A DNA stretch of 23,777 bases from positions 1-23,777 of the forward strand of contig CAMBSK010000031.1 of assembly GCA_945870575.1 (NCBI GenBank), read 5' to 3'. The DNA is from Bordetella parapertussis (GTDB lineage: Bacteria > Pseudomonadota > Gammaproteobacteria > Burkholderiales > Burkholderiaceae_C). The notes beneath the pieces were generated by a model. That model saw only the letters and a program-made list of their open reading frames with translations. It ran no database searches and was not told the DNA's origin. A program made the position numbers and the translations under genes. Positions 1 through 8,578 of this stretch are shown one piece after another. Position 1 is the first letter of the stretch. Each line of letters begins with the position of its first letter.

Positions 1-38
1 AAGCATTGGTGACGCATCATTCGTATTCAATAACTGTT

Positions 39-2120
39 TTATTTATTGGTGTAGGTAGCCATCATGCCGTCAAAGGTCGACTTCAGGCTGGTCTTCTGAC
101 TGTTCACACTGCCCACCAAACTGTCCATGGCGGCAAACTGCTTTTGGTAACGCGCCAACAACGCATCCATGCGGGTTTGCAACTTGGTCAGGCGCTCGCG
201 GTACTTGGTATTCTCGGTGTTGGCGTTCTCGCTCTTGGTCAACAACGGGCCCGTGGCAGACAACAAGTTGGTCAACTTTTTGACTGCATCGCCCGCGATA
301 CCCGCGGACAAGCCGCTGTACACACTCAATTTGTTATGGCCGCCAGTGAACATCTTGGCAATGTCATCAACCCCGGTTTGCAGTGCGGTGTCCAACTTGG
401 TTTCGTCCAGCGACAACACACCCGTTTGGTCCAGCGTAAAACCCAATTGACTCATCGATTGGTAGGTTGTACCTGGCGTGCTGGACACACCAAAAATCAA
501 CGAGCGCATTTGTTGCCGCACCATGCGGGCCGTGCTGTCTCCCACCAAAGTGGCACCATAGGTTTCTAAGGTGGACTTGGGGTTAGTGGTTTCTTTGATG
601 ATGTTGTCGAAATCGTTGTAAGCCGTGACCAAAGCAGTCAATTTGGCCTTCAGTGCAGACGTGTCACGCGCCAGATTGATACTGGCCGCCGTGGTACTTA
701 CCGCCTTGAGGTTCAAGGTCAAGCCCGGAACAATATCTGAAATGGCATTGCTTTGGCGGGTGTAACTGATGCCGTCTACAGTGACGCTGGCGTCGCTTGC
801 GGCATAGCCGCTGGGGGTTGCAAACCCAGCGCCAAACACATTGCCCGTGTCGTCACTAGAAAGCGTGAAGCCCTCGGTTGCTCCGGTGCTGCCGGTAATC
901 ATCAGCTTATAGGGTGAGCCTGTGCTGCCATCGTTGATCAATTGGGCTTTGTAGCCGCGGTTAGATGCGTTGATCGCCGACACCACGCCCGCAGGCGTGT
1001 CGTCATAGGTTTTTTTCGTCAAGCCAATGTCAGTGATGGCTTTGCCAGAAGCAGAACTGACCACCAGACCGTTGGTGCTGTCATAGGACACACTGATGTC
1101 GGAGTTACCGTCCAAAGTGCGCAATTGCATTTGCAGATTGGTCGCCAATGAGCTCAAGTTGGCGGTCACAGGTACGGGTATGAGTGAACGCTGTGTACCC
1201 GCGATGGTCACCGTGAAAGCGCTGAAATCATTCACTGAAGGATAGGTGCCAAAACTTGCACCAGTGATGGTTGATGTGCCCGCTGTGCCCGCCAAGGCAG
1301 CGGTGTCCAAGTTGATGGTGCTTGACTTTGACAGTGTCGGGTTGTTGACCACGCGGGTGGTGGTGGCCGACGTGAACTCCAGCTGACTGCCGTTATAAGT
1401 CACGCTCAAATCAGAAGAACCGTCCAAGGCACGCAATTGACTTTGCAAATTGGACGCCAAATCAGCCATGCTGGCGGTAGCGGGTGCCGGGGTCATCGAG
1501 TAGGTTTTGCCATCGATATCGACAGAAAAGGTTTTGAAATCGTTGACAGATGGTGTGGCGGCAAAGGCGGGCGCATTGATAGACGCCATGTAGGTGGAAT
1601 ACGACTGAGAAGTTCCCACCGTGGGGCTAGAACTGCCCGCAATCGTCAAACCAAAACTGCTGCCAGCGTTGATGCTGGCAGAGGAAGAGGCAAAGCCCGC
1701 GCTGATGCTGCGTTGCGGCTGCGACAAGGCGTTGACCACGATTTGGTGGTCGCCCATAGAGGCTGCCGCAGTGGCGGTCACACTCACCGTAGAGGTATTG
1801 CTATTGGCTACTGTCAGCGTGTTGAAATTGTCACGGTCTTTGACTGCGCTAAGAGCGGTCTTGAACTCGCTCATCATGAACATCACCGCCGACAAACCGC
1901 TGACCTTGTTGTCGTTCTTGGCAATCTTCGCGTTGATCGCGTTTTCTTGCGGCATTTTTTCAGCGTTGACCAAATTTTGCGCCAAAGAAGCCACGTCTAC
2001 CCCAGAACCTGCGCTCAATGAGGAGATAATTTTTTGTGCGTTGGCTTTGTTGGCTGCAGCCACATCCGCCGCCGTGGTTACGGCTGTGGTAGAGCTGGAG
2101 CTGACTGCTGAGGTGGCCAT
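39..2120 (-). CDS. fliD: FliD, flagellar filament cap protein (enlarged)
   Basis: FliD caps the filament tip outside the cell and folds incoming flagellin. The 693 aa product has the FliD N-terminal signature at about residues 33-56 (SSLSAGSGVDVASLAQNLV), preceded by about 30 residues of Ser/Thr/Ala-rich sequence. The C-terminal FliD domain covers about 440-690, with LSLDETKLDTAL and a coiled-coil end (TKYRERLTKLQTRMDALLARYQKQF). A flagellin-hook-IN-like stretch lies near 373-420. Enteric FliD is about 470 aa. The extra length is mainly two tandem copies of a module at about 190-253 and 294-358, both beginning PSVNDF. The gene is last in the flg run, 57 bp after flgL, with its own sigma-28-like promoter in that gap. 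No strong ribosome site precedes the ATG. Only 38 bp lie beyond its stop; fliS often follows fliD but cannot be confirmed here. Confidence 0.95.
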   Translation of the reverse strand: MATSAVSSSSTTAVTTAADVAAANKANAQKIISSLSAGSGVDVASLAQNLVNAEKMPQENAINAKIAKNDNKVSGLSAVMFMMSEFKTALSAVKDRDNFNTLTVANSNTSTVSVTATAAASMGDHQIVVNALSQPQRSISAGFASSSASINAGSSFGLTIAGSSSPTVGTSQSYSTYMASINAPAFAATPSVNDFKTFSVDIDGKTYSMTPAPATASMADLASNLQSQLRALDGSSDLSVTYNGSQLEFTSATTTRVVNNPTLSKSSTINLDTAALAGTAGTSTITGASFGTYPSVNDFSAFTVTIAGTQRSLIPVPVTANLSSLATNLQMQLRTLDGNSDISVSYDSTNGLVVSSASGKAITDIGLTKKTYDDTPAGVVSAINASNRGYKAQLINDGSTGSPYKLMITGSTGATEGFTLSSDDTGNVFGAGFATPSGYAASDASVTVDGISYTRQSNAISDIVPGLTLNLKAVSTTAASINLARDTSALKAKLTALVTAYNDFDNIIKETTNPKSTLETYGATLVGDSTARMVRQQMRSLIFGVSSTPGTTYQSMSQLGFTLDQTGVLSLDETKLDTALQTGVDDIAKMFTGGHNKLSVYSGLSAGIAGDAVKKLTNLLSATGPLLTKSENANTENTKYRERLTKLQTRMDALLARYQKQFAAMDSLVGSVNSQKTSLKSTFDGMMATYTNK
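1047..1553 (-). repeat. Two tandem protein modules inside FliD
   Basis: FliD residues about 190-253 and 294-358 are imperfect copies of each other. Both read PSVNDF, then a beta strand of the form F-[ST]-V-[DT]-I-[DA]-G. A helix follows (LASNLQSQLRALDG in one, LATNLQMQLRTLDG in the other), then a second strand pair (DLSVTYNGSQLEF in one, DISVSYDSTNGLVV in the other). The similarity is also visible in the DNA, for example near 1105-1150 and 1419-1464, which suggests a fairly recent duplication. The pattern resembles flagellin-hook-IN-type modules. The assignment is by eye. Confidence 0.75.
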
Positions 2121-2145
2121 GGGCTTTAGAAGAGTGTCGTCAAAT

Positions 2146-2172
2146 GAATCGGATCAGGCACAAAAAACTTGA
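2146..2172 (-). promoter_or_regulatory. Sigma-28 (FliA)-type promoter for fliD
   Basis: Read on the minus strand the sequence is TCAAGTTT, an 11 nt spacer, then TCCGATTC. The FliA consensus is TAAAGTTT-N11-GCCGATAA, so the match is 7/8 and 5/8 at exact spacing. It lies in the 57 bp flgL-fliD gap and would start transcription about 20 nt before the fliD ATG. This allows late, FlgM-controlled expression of the cap in addition to read-through from flgB. Confidence 0.65.
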
Positions 2173-2177
2173 GCCCA

Positions 2178-3107
2178 TCAATTGATGTAATTGAACAAAC
2201 TCAATTTGGAAATCTTGGCGAAACTGCTTTGCGCAGCTTCCAGCGCCAATTGGTCTTTGTTCATCTTGGTGATGGCTTCTGTGTAGTCCAAGTCTTGTAT
2301 GTCAGACATGGTAGTTTTGAGCCGCAAGGTGATCTCGTCCAACACATTGTTTTGTGAATCCACCACATTCAAATCAGTACCGACTTGTGCAATGGCGTCG
2401 CTGAGTCCTTGCTGCAAGGTGTCAATTTCGCTGATGCCACGTTGAATCGCCACGCGGTTGCTGCCCTTGACCGCGTCGATCAAGTCCCCCATGGCTTGAA
2501 AAAACCCGATACCGACCCGGCCACCTTTACCGTCGTCGCGCACCACATTGGTAAACGCGTCAGAGCCGGGAATGTTTTGGTTCATGCGGCGGTTATCGCC
2601 CACGCCCACCACCATGCGGGCCTGGTCGCCTTTGTAAACGATCACGCCTTTGGCATCAGGCGAAAACGGCATTTGACTGACCCGACTGCCTGCAAACAAG
2701 TAATTGCCGTTGGAATCCTGCGAATTGGCCAGACTCACAATTTGGTTTAACAGTTCGGTCATTTCCAGTGAAATGGTTCTTCTGTCAGCCGCACCCAAGG
2801 TGTCGTTGGCTGCTTGCACCGCCAACTCTTTCATTCGGAACATGACATCGCTGGTGCTGGTCAAGGCGGTTTCTCCGGCCATCAGCCTGATTTCGATAGA
2901 CTTGATATTTCCTTGGTAACTTTTTTGGCGGGCAATTTCCGACTCCAAGCGAGTCACCAACGACGCCTTGTCGGGTTCATCGCTAGGCTTAGTGATTTGC
3001 TTGCCCGTGGACAATTGCTCTTGTGTTTTGGCCAGACTGCCTTGCACGTTCGCCAGTTGCGAACTGGCGCGGTCAAAAAACATACTGGTAGAAACTTTCA
3101 TGACCAT
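2178..3107 (-). CDS. flgL: FlgL, hook-filament junction protein
   Basis: FlgL (HAP3) is the second junction protein between hook and filament and is exported by the flagellar type III system. The 309 aa product has the flagellin-like N-terminal coiled coil (KVSTSMFFDRASSQLANVQGS, then LSTGKQITKPSDEPDKAS). The C-terminal D0/D1 helices are also present (EAITKMNKDQLALEAAQSSFAKISKLSLFNYI). Its length is ordinary for the family (about 310-320 aa), unlike its neighbours FlgK and FliD. A strong ribosome site (AAGGAG, 8 nt before the ATG, at 3116-3121) supports the start at 3107; an ATG two codons in is less well placed. It lies 15 bp after flgK. Confidence 0.97.
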   Translation of the reverse strand: MVMKVSTSMFFDRASSQLANVQGSLAKTQEQLSTGKQITKPSDEPDKASLVTRLESEIARQKSYQGNIKSIEIRLMAGETALTSTSDVMFRMKELAVQAANDTLGAADRRTISLEMTELLNQIVSLANSQDSNGNYLFAGSRVSQMPFSPDAKGVIVYKGDQARMVVGVGDNRRMNQNIPGSDAFTNVVRDDGKGGRVGIGFFQAMGDLIDAVKGSNRVAIQRGISEIDTLQQGLSDAIAQVGTDLNVVDSQNNVLDEITLRLKTTMSDIQDLDYTEAITKMNKDQLALEAAQSSFAKISKLSLFNYIN

Positions 3108-3122
3108 GGTGTCATCTCCTTA

Positions 3123-6100
3123 TCAACGGATTTGCACAATGGAGTCAAACAACTGACCCGAAATTTGCAATGCTTTGGCTGCGGCTTGGTAAGCTTGCTG
3201 AAAACGAATCAAATCAGCCGCTTCGTCATCTAGGTTCACACCCGACACTTTGTCGCGCGCACTTTGAGCTTGCTCGTTCACCACGGTCAAGGCCTGTTGT
3301 GTGATCTTGGCTTGTTGGGCGGCATTGCCCACGTTATTCACCTGATCGATATAACTCTCTGCCAAGGTTTTGTTGCCCACCACTTTCTTTTGGGACAAAT
3401 CGGCCATGATCAGCATGTTTTCATTGTTACCAATGCCGTCATGGTTGCCGTCCACCGCAAACACATCACCCACATCAGGGGCGCGTGAAAATTTGATGGA
3501 TAAACCTTGGTAATCAATCACCGGGTCAAGCACGGTGTTGTCGTAATGGCGGTTGACCAATTCGGTACCGGTGGCACCATCGATGATCACATAGCGGTCT
3601 GGCTCAATGAATTTGATCTGCAGGTTTTGATCGCGCAATTTGTCTTTGGGGTCAATCGGCTGTTCTTCATAGCTGGCCGCAATACTGGCTTTGCCTTGAC
3701 CGGTGACAAACACCATCAAATCGTCAGGCACTTTGCCTTCAATATAAGCAGCTGTTCTGAAACCGAGCAAGCTCAGGTCAAACGGACTGCCGGTCTGGCG
3801 ACGATCTTCAGGACCATATTCACCAAACGACAAACGAATATCTGATTTTTCAGGGTCACCCAAGCGGCGTGTCAAGCGCACCATACCGTGGAACAAATTG
3901 GAGCCTTCACTCAAATTTAGGTTCAAGGCATTGGCTGGCTTTCCTGCATCGTCATAAGGGCCTAATGCAATGGTCTCACCTTCACGGCCAGGCAAGTTTT
4001 CCAAGATCAAGTCGCCATTGTCTGCCAAACGGGCATTGACGCCGGTGGCTTCACTTTTGGACTGCAGTGCTTGCACAAACGATAACAAGTCTTTGTACTG
4101 GGCTGGCACTTTACCGCCAGTGGGCAATTTGCCCACCACCACGCCGTTGACAGTCATTTCTTTGTGAAAGTCCAACGATGCTGAGGGAATGCGTATTTCG
4201 TTGAAGATTTCGGCGTATTTCAGGTCATTGGCTTTGACCGCATCGGTGGCCAAATGTTTGCTGACCACGGTGTCATTGAATCCGCGCACCAGTCCGGTCA
4301 ATACGGTGGACTTTCCCTCTGCATTGGTGGTTTTTCCAGTGTAATAAATTTGCTCTTCACCGATTTGAATCACGCCACCTGTGTCAGAAAATAAATCAGC
4401 GTTTTTCAATTCCAATGTGTCAGCACTTAAGCTGATATCGCTGACCAAGGTGGATTGCTCGGACGAAAAGAACGGGTGTGCATCAATCCCTGCATTCAAC
4501 CAATCAGCGATTTTTTGCGGCCCGAGTTCTTCCCCTGCCGCCAATTTCAATTCGCCCAAGGATTCGTCATTGAGTTTGATGGCGCCCTCTGGAATCACCA
4601 CCAAATCGGTAGACGAAGAAACCGGCACCACGCGTCCGCTGGCCAAGGTGGCTGCCGTCGGCGTGGCTTTGTCAGGCTGACCCAATTTGTCAAACTGCTG
4701 TTCATACAGCACGCTGGCTTTGGTGCCATAAAACACATTGGCACCGCGGTAGCCTTTTTCACCCGACTGGTTCAGGTAAGCATCGCTGTATGTCAGTGCC
4801 GAATTGAAACCATTGTCTGTGTTGAGCATCTGGAATTTTTCATCCTCACTCAACGCAACACCGATCAATTGACGGGCGTCGCGTGTCATCACATGTAACT
4901 GCTGACCAGGTTTGACGTTGTCCAAATAAATAGTGGTGTTTTCCATGCCTGCGGCCAAAGTGGTTACAGGCGCAAACAAGCGGCCACCACCTACTTCCAC
5001 ATTCAACGGATTGTTAGTGAATGGGTTGTTTGATAACAGGGGGTTGCTGATGCCAAGCGGCATGGTGCTGGCCAGAAAACTAACGCGCGCTCTTACATCA
5101 CTGGCATTGTTTGGGTTTTCTGTCACCCGGAATAATCCGCCAGTGGTAATGCGCAAAGGATCTTGCAATAACACCCGCATCCCCACTGCAGCACTTGCGG
5201 CCTTGTCATCTATGCGCAGCAAATCCACACCAAGATGGCCGTAGCCGTCAATGCCGGAGCGTTGAATCAAATTGACTTCATTGACAAAACTTTGCGCCAA
5301 AAAATCTAGACCTTTTTGCGCGGGTTCAAGCACCTGACTGATAAACGTGTTCAGACCGCCCATGGTGCCGCCACTGGCACCAGACAAGGGTTCGGTATCG
5401 CCATACGGGTCGAGCACCAAATCGAGTTTGCTCATTGAGTTTGGGTCAAATCCAATCGGGCGCGACTTCAAGCCATCCACCACCAAACTTTGCTTCATGG
5501 TGGTTCCCAAACTCACAGACACAATACCGTTGGACGTAAAACTGGTTTTGATTCGGGCAAATTCAGAAATTTGTCGCAACAGCAAATCGCGGCGATCGAG
5601 CAATTCAGACGACTGCGCTTCCAATGTTGGCGACTTGGTCAACTGTTGGTTCACCAAGGCCAATTGCTCGGTCAATGTGTTGATCTGGTTGCCCGCGCTC
5701 TCCAAGGCTTGACGTGTTTCGGTTGATACCAATGACAGTTGACCTGCCAATTCAGCAAACCGTGAACCCATGCCTTCCGAGCTGCGTATGAAACTGGTTC
5801 GCATCACCGTAGAGGCCGGGTCTACCGAAAGACTGCGTGCAGCATTAAAAAAGGTGTCCAGCGCTGAGCTCAAGCCAACGCTTTTGTCACCCATGATGTC
5901 CATCACACGCTGGGTGTAATTGACTAAGGGTTCTTGCGTCGCCAAGTCGGTATTGCTGTTGCGTAAATTGGATTCTGCAAAAGTGTCAAACGCACGCTTG
6001 ACCGCGGTGAACAACACACCAGTGCCCAAGAACATATTGGCTTGTTTGGACGGCGCACTTTGCGTCAATGTGGATTGCTGGCGTGAATACCCTTCGGTGC

Positions 6101-6188
6101 TGACGTTTGCAATGTTGTTACTGACCGTACCCAATGCCCGTTGGTAAGCGGCCACAGCGGTACTGCTGATACCCAGCATATTGCTCAT
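3123..6188 (-). CDS. flgK: FlgK, hook-filament junction protein (very large)
   Basis: FlgK (HAP1) sits directly on the hook and starts the junction zone. The N-terminal D0 signature is clear (SNMLGISSTAVAAYQRALGT, then NNIANVSTEGYSRQ at about 24-37), with D1 helices to about 300. The C-terminal D1/D0 covers about 905-1021 and includes GDVFAVDGNHDGIGNNENML and the final helix LIRFQQAYQAAAKALQISGQLFDSIVQIR. At 1021 aa it is nearly twice the enteric protein (about 550 aa). The extra residues lie in the surface-exposed middle, about 350-900. Within that stretch, about 580-652 resembles a phage structural-protein motif and about 672-742 a flagellin-hook-IN-like module. The start overlaps the flgJ stop as ATGA, with GAGGA 7 nt upstream, so the two are probably translationally coupled. 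Confidence 0.96.
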   Translation of the reverse strand: MSNMLGISSTAVAAYQRALGTVSNNIANVSTEGYSRQQSTLTQSAPSKQANMFLGTGVLFTAVKRAFDTFAESNLRNSNTDLATQEPLVNYTQRVMDIMGDKSVGLSSALDTFFNAARSLSVDPASTVMRTSFIRSSEGMGSRFAELAGQLSLVSTETRQALESAGNQINTLTEQLALVNQQLTKSPTLEAQSSELLDRRDLLLRQISEFARIKTSFTSNGIVSVSLGTTMKQSLVVDGLKSRPIGFDPNSMSKLDLVLDPYGDTEPLSGASGGTMGGLNTFISQVLEPAQKGLDFLAQSFVNEVNLIQRSGIDGYGHLGVDLLRIDDKAASAAVGMRVLLQDPLRITTGGLFRVTENPNNASDVRARVSFLASTMPLGISNPLLSNNPFTNNPLNVEVGGGRLFAPVTTLAAGMENTTIYLDNVKPGQQLHVMTRDARQLIGVALSEDEKFQMLNTDNGFNSALTYSDAYLNQSGEKGYRGANVFYGTKASVLYEQQFDKLGQPDKATPTAATLASGRVVPVSSSTDLVVIPEGAIKLNDESLGELKLAAGEELGPQKIADWLNAGIDAHPFFSSEQSTLVSDISLSADTLELKNADLFSDTGGVIQIGEEQIYYTGKTTNAEGKSTVLTGLVRGFNDTVVSKHLATDAVKANDLKYAEIFNEIRIPSASLDFHKEMTVNGVVVGKLPTGGKVPAQYKDLLSFVQALQSKSEATGVNARLADNGDLILENLPGREGETIALGPYDDAGKPANALNLNLSEGSNLFHGMVRLTRRLGDPEKSDIRLSFGEYGPEDRRQTGSPFDLSLLGFRTAAYIEGKVPDDLMVFVTGQGKASIAASYEEQPIDPKDKLRDQNLQIKFIEPDRYVIIDGATGTELVNRHYDNTVLDPVIDYQGLSIKFSRAPDVGDVFAVDGNHDGIGNNENMLIMADLSQKKVVGNKTLAESYIDQVNNVGNAAQQAKITQQALTVVNEQAQSARDKVSGVNLDDEAADLIRFQQAYQAAAKALQISGQLFDSIVQIR

Positions 6189-6709
6189 GGCTCATTCCTC
6201 ACAGGCGTCAGCGGCATGGCCTGGTCCAGGCGCAAAGGCTTAAGGGTTTGGCGCTCTAACGGCATGGCGGCTTGCACCGGCTGCTGCAAGCTCATGGGCA
6301 GCACAGGTTTGTGCAGGGGCATGGCAGGTGCCACCAAGGTATTGACGTTTTGGCGCTGCGCCAGCAAATCGGCGGTGCTAGGGCTGGCCTGGGTCTGGCT
6401 TAATTGCCTGACCACCACATCGGCAAAGCCTAAAGCGTTGCGCTTGGCCATGGACATGGAGAGTTCCTTGTCGTACATGCCTTCAAAGGTTTCCATGGCA
6501 TTTGACTTGAACATGTCGGTCTTCATCACATTGGATGCCTCGCGCATGGACTTGAGCATCATTTGTATGAACAAAGCTTCAAACTGTTCAGCGGACTCGC
6601 GCAGCGCGCCCTTTTCATTGCGCTGGGCTTTGCCGCGCAATTCACCCAAAGCCCCGAAGTCCAAATAGGACTTGGCGCTGGCGGTGGAGGGGTTGCTGAT
6701 GTCTGCCAT
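6185..6709 (-). CDS. flgJ: FlgJ, rod cap/rod-binding domain only (no hydrolase domain)
   Basis: FlgJ caps the growing rod in the periplasm. This 174 aa protein carries the rod-binding domain at about 35-103 (LRESAEQFEALFIQMMLKSM, DMFKSNAMETFEGMYDKELS, AKRNALGFADVVVRQL). In enteric and many beta/gamma species FlgJ is about 310 aa and ends in a glucosaminidase domain that opens peptidoglycan. That domain is absent here. A Pro/Gln/Leu-rich tail replaces it, with the triplet MPL at four places. Single-domain FlgJ is known in groups that use a separate lytic transglycosylase, and such a gene lies at 16178-17350. It follows flgI by 10 bp and overlaps flgK by 4 bp. Confidence 0.93.
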   Translation of the reverse strand: MADISNPSTASAKSYLDFGALGELRGKAQRNEKGALRESAEQFEALFIQMMLKSMREASNVMKTDMFKSNAMETFEGMYDKELSMSMAKRNALGFADVVVRQLSQTQASPSTADLLAQRQNVNTLVAPAMPLHKPVLPMSLQQPVQAAMPLERQTLKPLRLDQAMPLTPVRNEP

Positions 6710-6719
6710 GGTGCTTGAA

Positions 6720-7853
6720 TCAGATGATGATGAGTTCGGCGCGCAGACTGCCGGAGCTTTTCAGGGCTTCCAAAATGGCAATCAGCGAAGAAGGTGTAGC
6801 GCCGATCTGGTTGACCGCGTCGACGATTTCACGCAAGTCCACGCCTGGCTTGAATAGGAACATCGGGTTTTTAGGTTCGGTGACTGCCACGTCGGCGTTT
6901 TGCACCGGCGTGGTCTGGCCCTGGCCTAAGGCATTGGGCTGCGACACATCGTTGGTGGCGGTGATAGAAACGGAGATGGTGCCGTGCGACACAGCAGCGG
7001 CGGTCACGCGCACGGCGCGGTTGATGACCACGGTGCCGGTGCGGGCGTTGATGATGACGCGTGCATTCGGCTCGCCAGGGGTGACCTCGACGTTTTCCAA
7101 CATGCCCATGAAAGCGACACGCTGATTCAAGTCTTGGGGGGCTCGTACCGATATCGATGTGCCGTCGATGGCTTGCGCCACATCGCCGCCGAATTTTGAA
7201 TTGATCGCAGCGACCATGGCGCTGCTGGTGGAGAAATCGTTGTCGCGCAGGTTAAGCATCAAATGCTCGGCCTTCTCGAACGGTGTATCGACCATGCGCT
7301 CGACAATCGCGCCGCTGGGGATGCGCGCCGCTGTCGGCACACCAATGGCGACTTTAGAACCGGCTGCACCGGCATCGATGCCGGTCGCTGTCAAAGCGCC
7401 TTGCGCCAAGGCATAAATTTCACCGTCTACACCGCGCATGGCGGTCATGATCAGGTTGCCGCCGCGCAAATTGGTGGCTTTACCAATGGCGGAAATATTC
7501 ACGTCTATGCGTTGACCCGGTTTGGCAAAACCGGGTAAATCGGCGGTCACCATGACGGCGGCTGCATTCTTGACATCGATGCGGCTGGCTGAAGTGACTT
7601 GTTCAAAGTCGGACATGGGGCCGTCGATGCGCACACCCATTTGCGACAACATGGCTTTCATGCTTTGCGTGGTGAACGGCACCGAGGCGTCGTCGCCGGT
7701 GCCTTGCAGACCGACCACCAAGCCAAAGCCTATCAGCTGGTTGGAGCGTTGCGCGGCGAGGGTGGCCAGGTCTTTGACCCGGTCAGCCGAGACCGGCATG
7801 CAAATGGCGCAACTGAGCAGCAGTGCAATGGATTTTTTCCAGGTTTTTTTCAT
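6720..7853 (-). CDS. flgI: FlgI, flagellar P-ring protein
   Basis: FlgI polymerises around the rod in the periplasm to form the P ring, helped by FlgA. The 377 aa product starts with a Sec signal peptide (MKKTWKKSIALLLSCAICMPVSA) with likely cleavage before DRVKDLA. It then carries the family signature RSNQLIGFGLVVGLQGTGDD and continues to the conserved end (PGVDLREIVDAVNQIGATPSSLIAILEALKSSGSLRAELIII). Length is normal for the family. I chose the ATG at 7853; an in-frame TTG at 7862 adds three residues (MKK), and neither has a clear ribosome site. It lies about 21 bp after flgH and 10 bp before flgJ. Confidence 0.97.
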   Translation of the reverse strand: MKKTWKKSIALLLSCAICMPVSADRVKDLATLAAQRSNQLIGFGLVVGLQGTGDDASVPFTTQSMKAMLSQMGVRIDGPMSDFEQVTSASRIDVKNAAAVMVTADLPGFAKPGQRIDVNISAIGKATNLRGGNLIMTAMRGVDGEIYALAQGALTATGIDAGAAGSKVAIGVPTAARIPSGAIVERMVDTPFEKAEHLMLNLRDNDFSTSSAMVAAINSKFGGDVAQAIDGTSISVRAPQDLNQRVAFMGMLENVEVTPGEPNARVIINARTGTVVINRAVRVTAAAVSHGTISVSITATNDVSQPNALGQGQTTPVQNADVAVTEPKNPMFLFKPGVDLREIVDAVNQIGATPSSLIAILEALKSSGSLRAELIII

Positions 7854-7874
7854 TTTTTTCAATCGTTACCGCAT

Positions 7875-8570
7875 TTAGAAAGGCCAGAACTTCATCAGAC
7901 CGATGGTGCCCCAGCCGGGTTTGCTGGCAATCGCCAGGTCACCCGTGCCACGGTAGGAAATTTGCGCGTTCGCCAATCTCAGCGATTGCACGGTGCCGTT
8001 AGGGCCGACGTCTTGCGGGCGGATCACGCCCGAGACCTGAATCACTTCCGTGCCTTCAGACAAACCGAGTTTCTTTTCACCGCGCACCACCAGGTTGCCG
8101 TTGGCCAGAATTTCAATCACAGTCACAGTGACAGAACCGCTCAGGCTGGCTTGTTGATCAGCCGAGCCTTTACCGGTGCTGGTGGTTTTGGCGGCATTCA
8201 AATTGATACCGTTGAGTTCGGGTTTGATCTTGCCCACCATGGTGCTGGCACCGGCGGGAATGGCTGTGTTGCTGGCGTCACGGCTGATGTCGGTGCCCTG
8301 GCTGCGCGCCGCCTGGGTAGATTCATTCAGAATGACAGTGATCAGGTCACCGATCTGGTAGTTGCGGCCACGACCGAACCAGGCATCGCTTTGGCGGTTG
8401 CCGTAAATGCCGCCGGTAGCGGGTTTGTTCTGTTCTTGCGCCAACGGGTACACCGGCGCGAAATCGGGCGACGGGGTGAGTGCCGCCAGCATGGGATCGG
8501 GATGGGCAGCACAAGCCTGCAACAGGACAATGCCGAACAAAGCAAGTAATTTTTTCATGGTGTCGGTCAT
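7875..8570 (-). CDS. flgH: FlgH, flagellar L-ring lipoprotein
   Basis: FlgH forms the L ring in the outer membrane. The 231 aa product has a lipoprotein signal (MKKLLALFGIVLLQAC, Cys about residue 20) and the L-ring core. The core includes SDAWFGRGRNYQIGDLITVILNES, SLSGSVTVTVIEILANGNLVVRGEKKLGLSEGTEVIQVSGVIRPQDVGPNGTVQSLRLANAQISYRGTG-type segments, and a closing GTIGLMKFWPF. Length is typical. The start at 8570 is kept, but an ATG four codons in (8558) gives a more ordinary short lipoprotein signal and may be the true start. It lies 8 bp after flgG. Confidence 0.97.
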   Translation of the reverse strand: MTDTMKKLLALFGIVLLQACAAHPDPMLAALTPSPDFAPVYPLAQEQNKPATGGIYGNRQSDAWFGRGRNYQIGDLITVILNESTQAARSQGTDISRDASNTAIPAGASTMVGKIKPELNGINLNAAKTTSTGKGSADQQASLSGSVTVTVIEILANGNLVVRGEKKLGLSEGTEVIQVSGVIRPQDVGPNGTVQSLRLANAQISYRGTGDLAIASKPGWGTIGLMKFWPF

Positions 8571-8578
8571 CCGCCTGA

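Noticed and set aside
1..38. Start of fliS after fliD
   Set aside because: Two ATGs exist on the minus strand but only about 6 codons are visible, with no FliS signature or good ribosome site.
3414..3455. Calcium-binding EF-hand-like loop in FlgK (DGNHDGIGNNEN)
   Set aside because: This is the usual FlgK C-terminal motif ending in G-x-GDN/GNN-x-NM and the acidic residue spacing does not fit an EF-hand.
7599..8549. A 316-codon open frame on the plus strand opposite flgI and flgH
   Set aside because: It spans two well-supported genes, is rich in His/Gln/Arg and carries no recognisable domain; a shadow of the codon use on the other strand.
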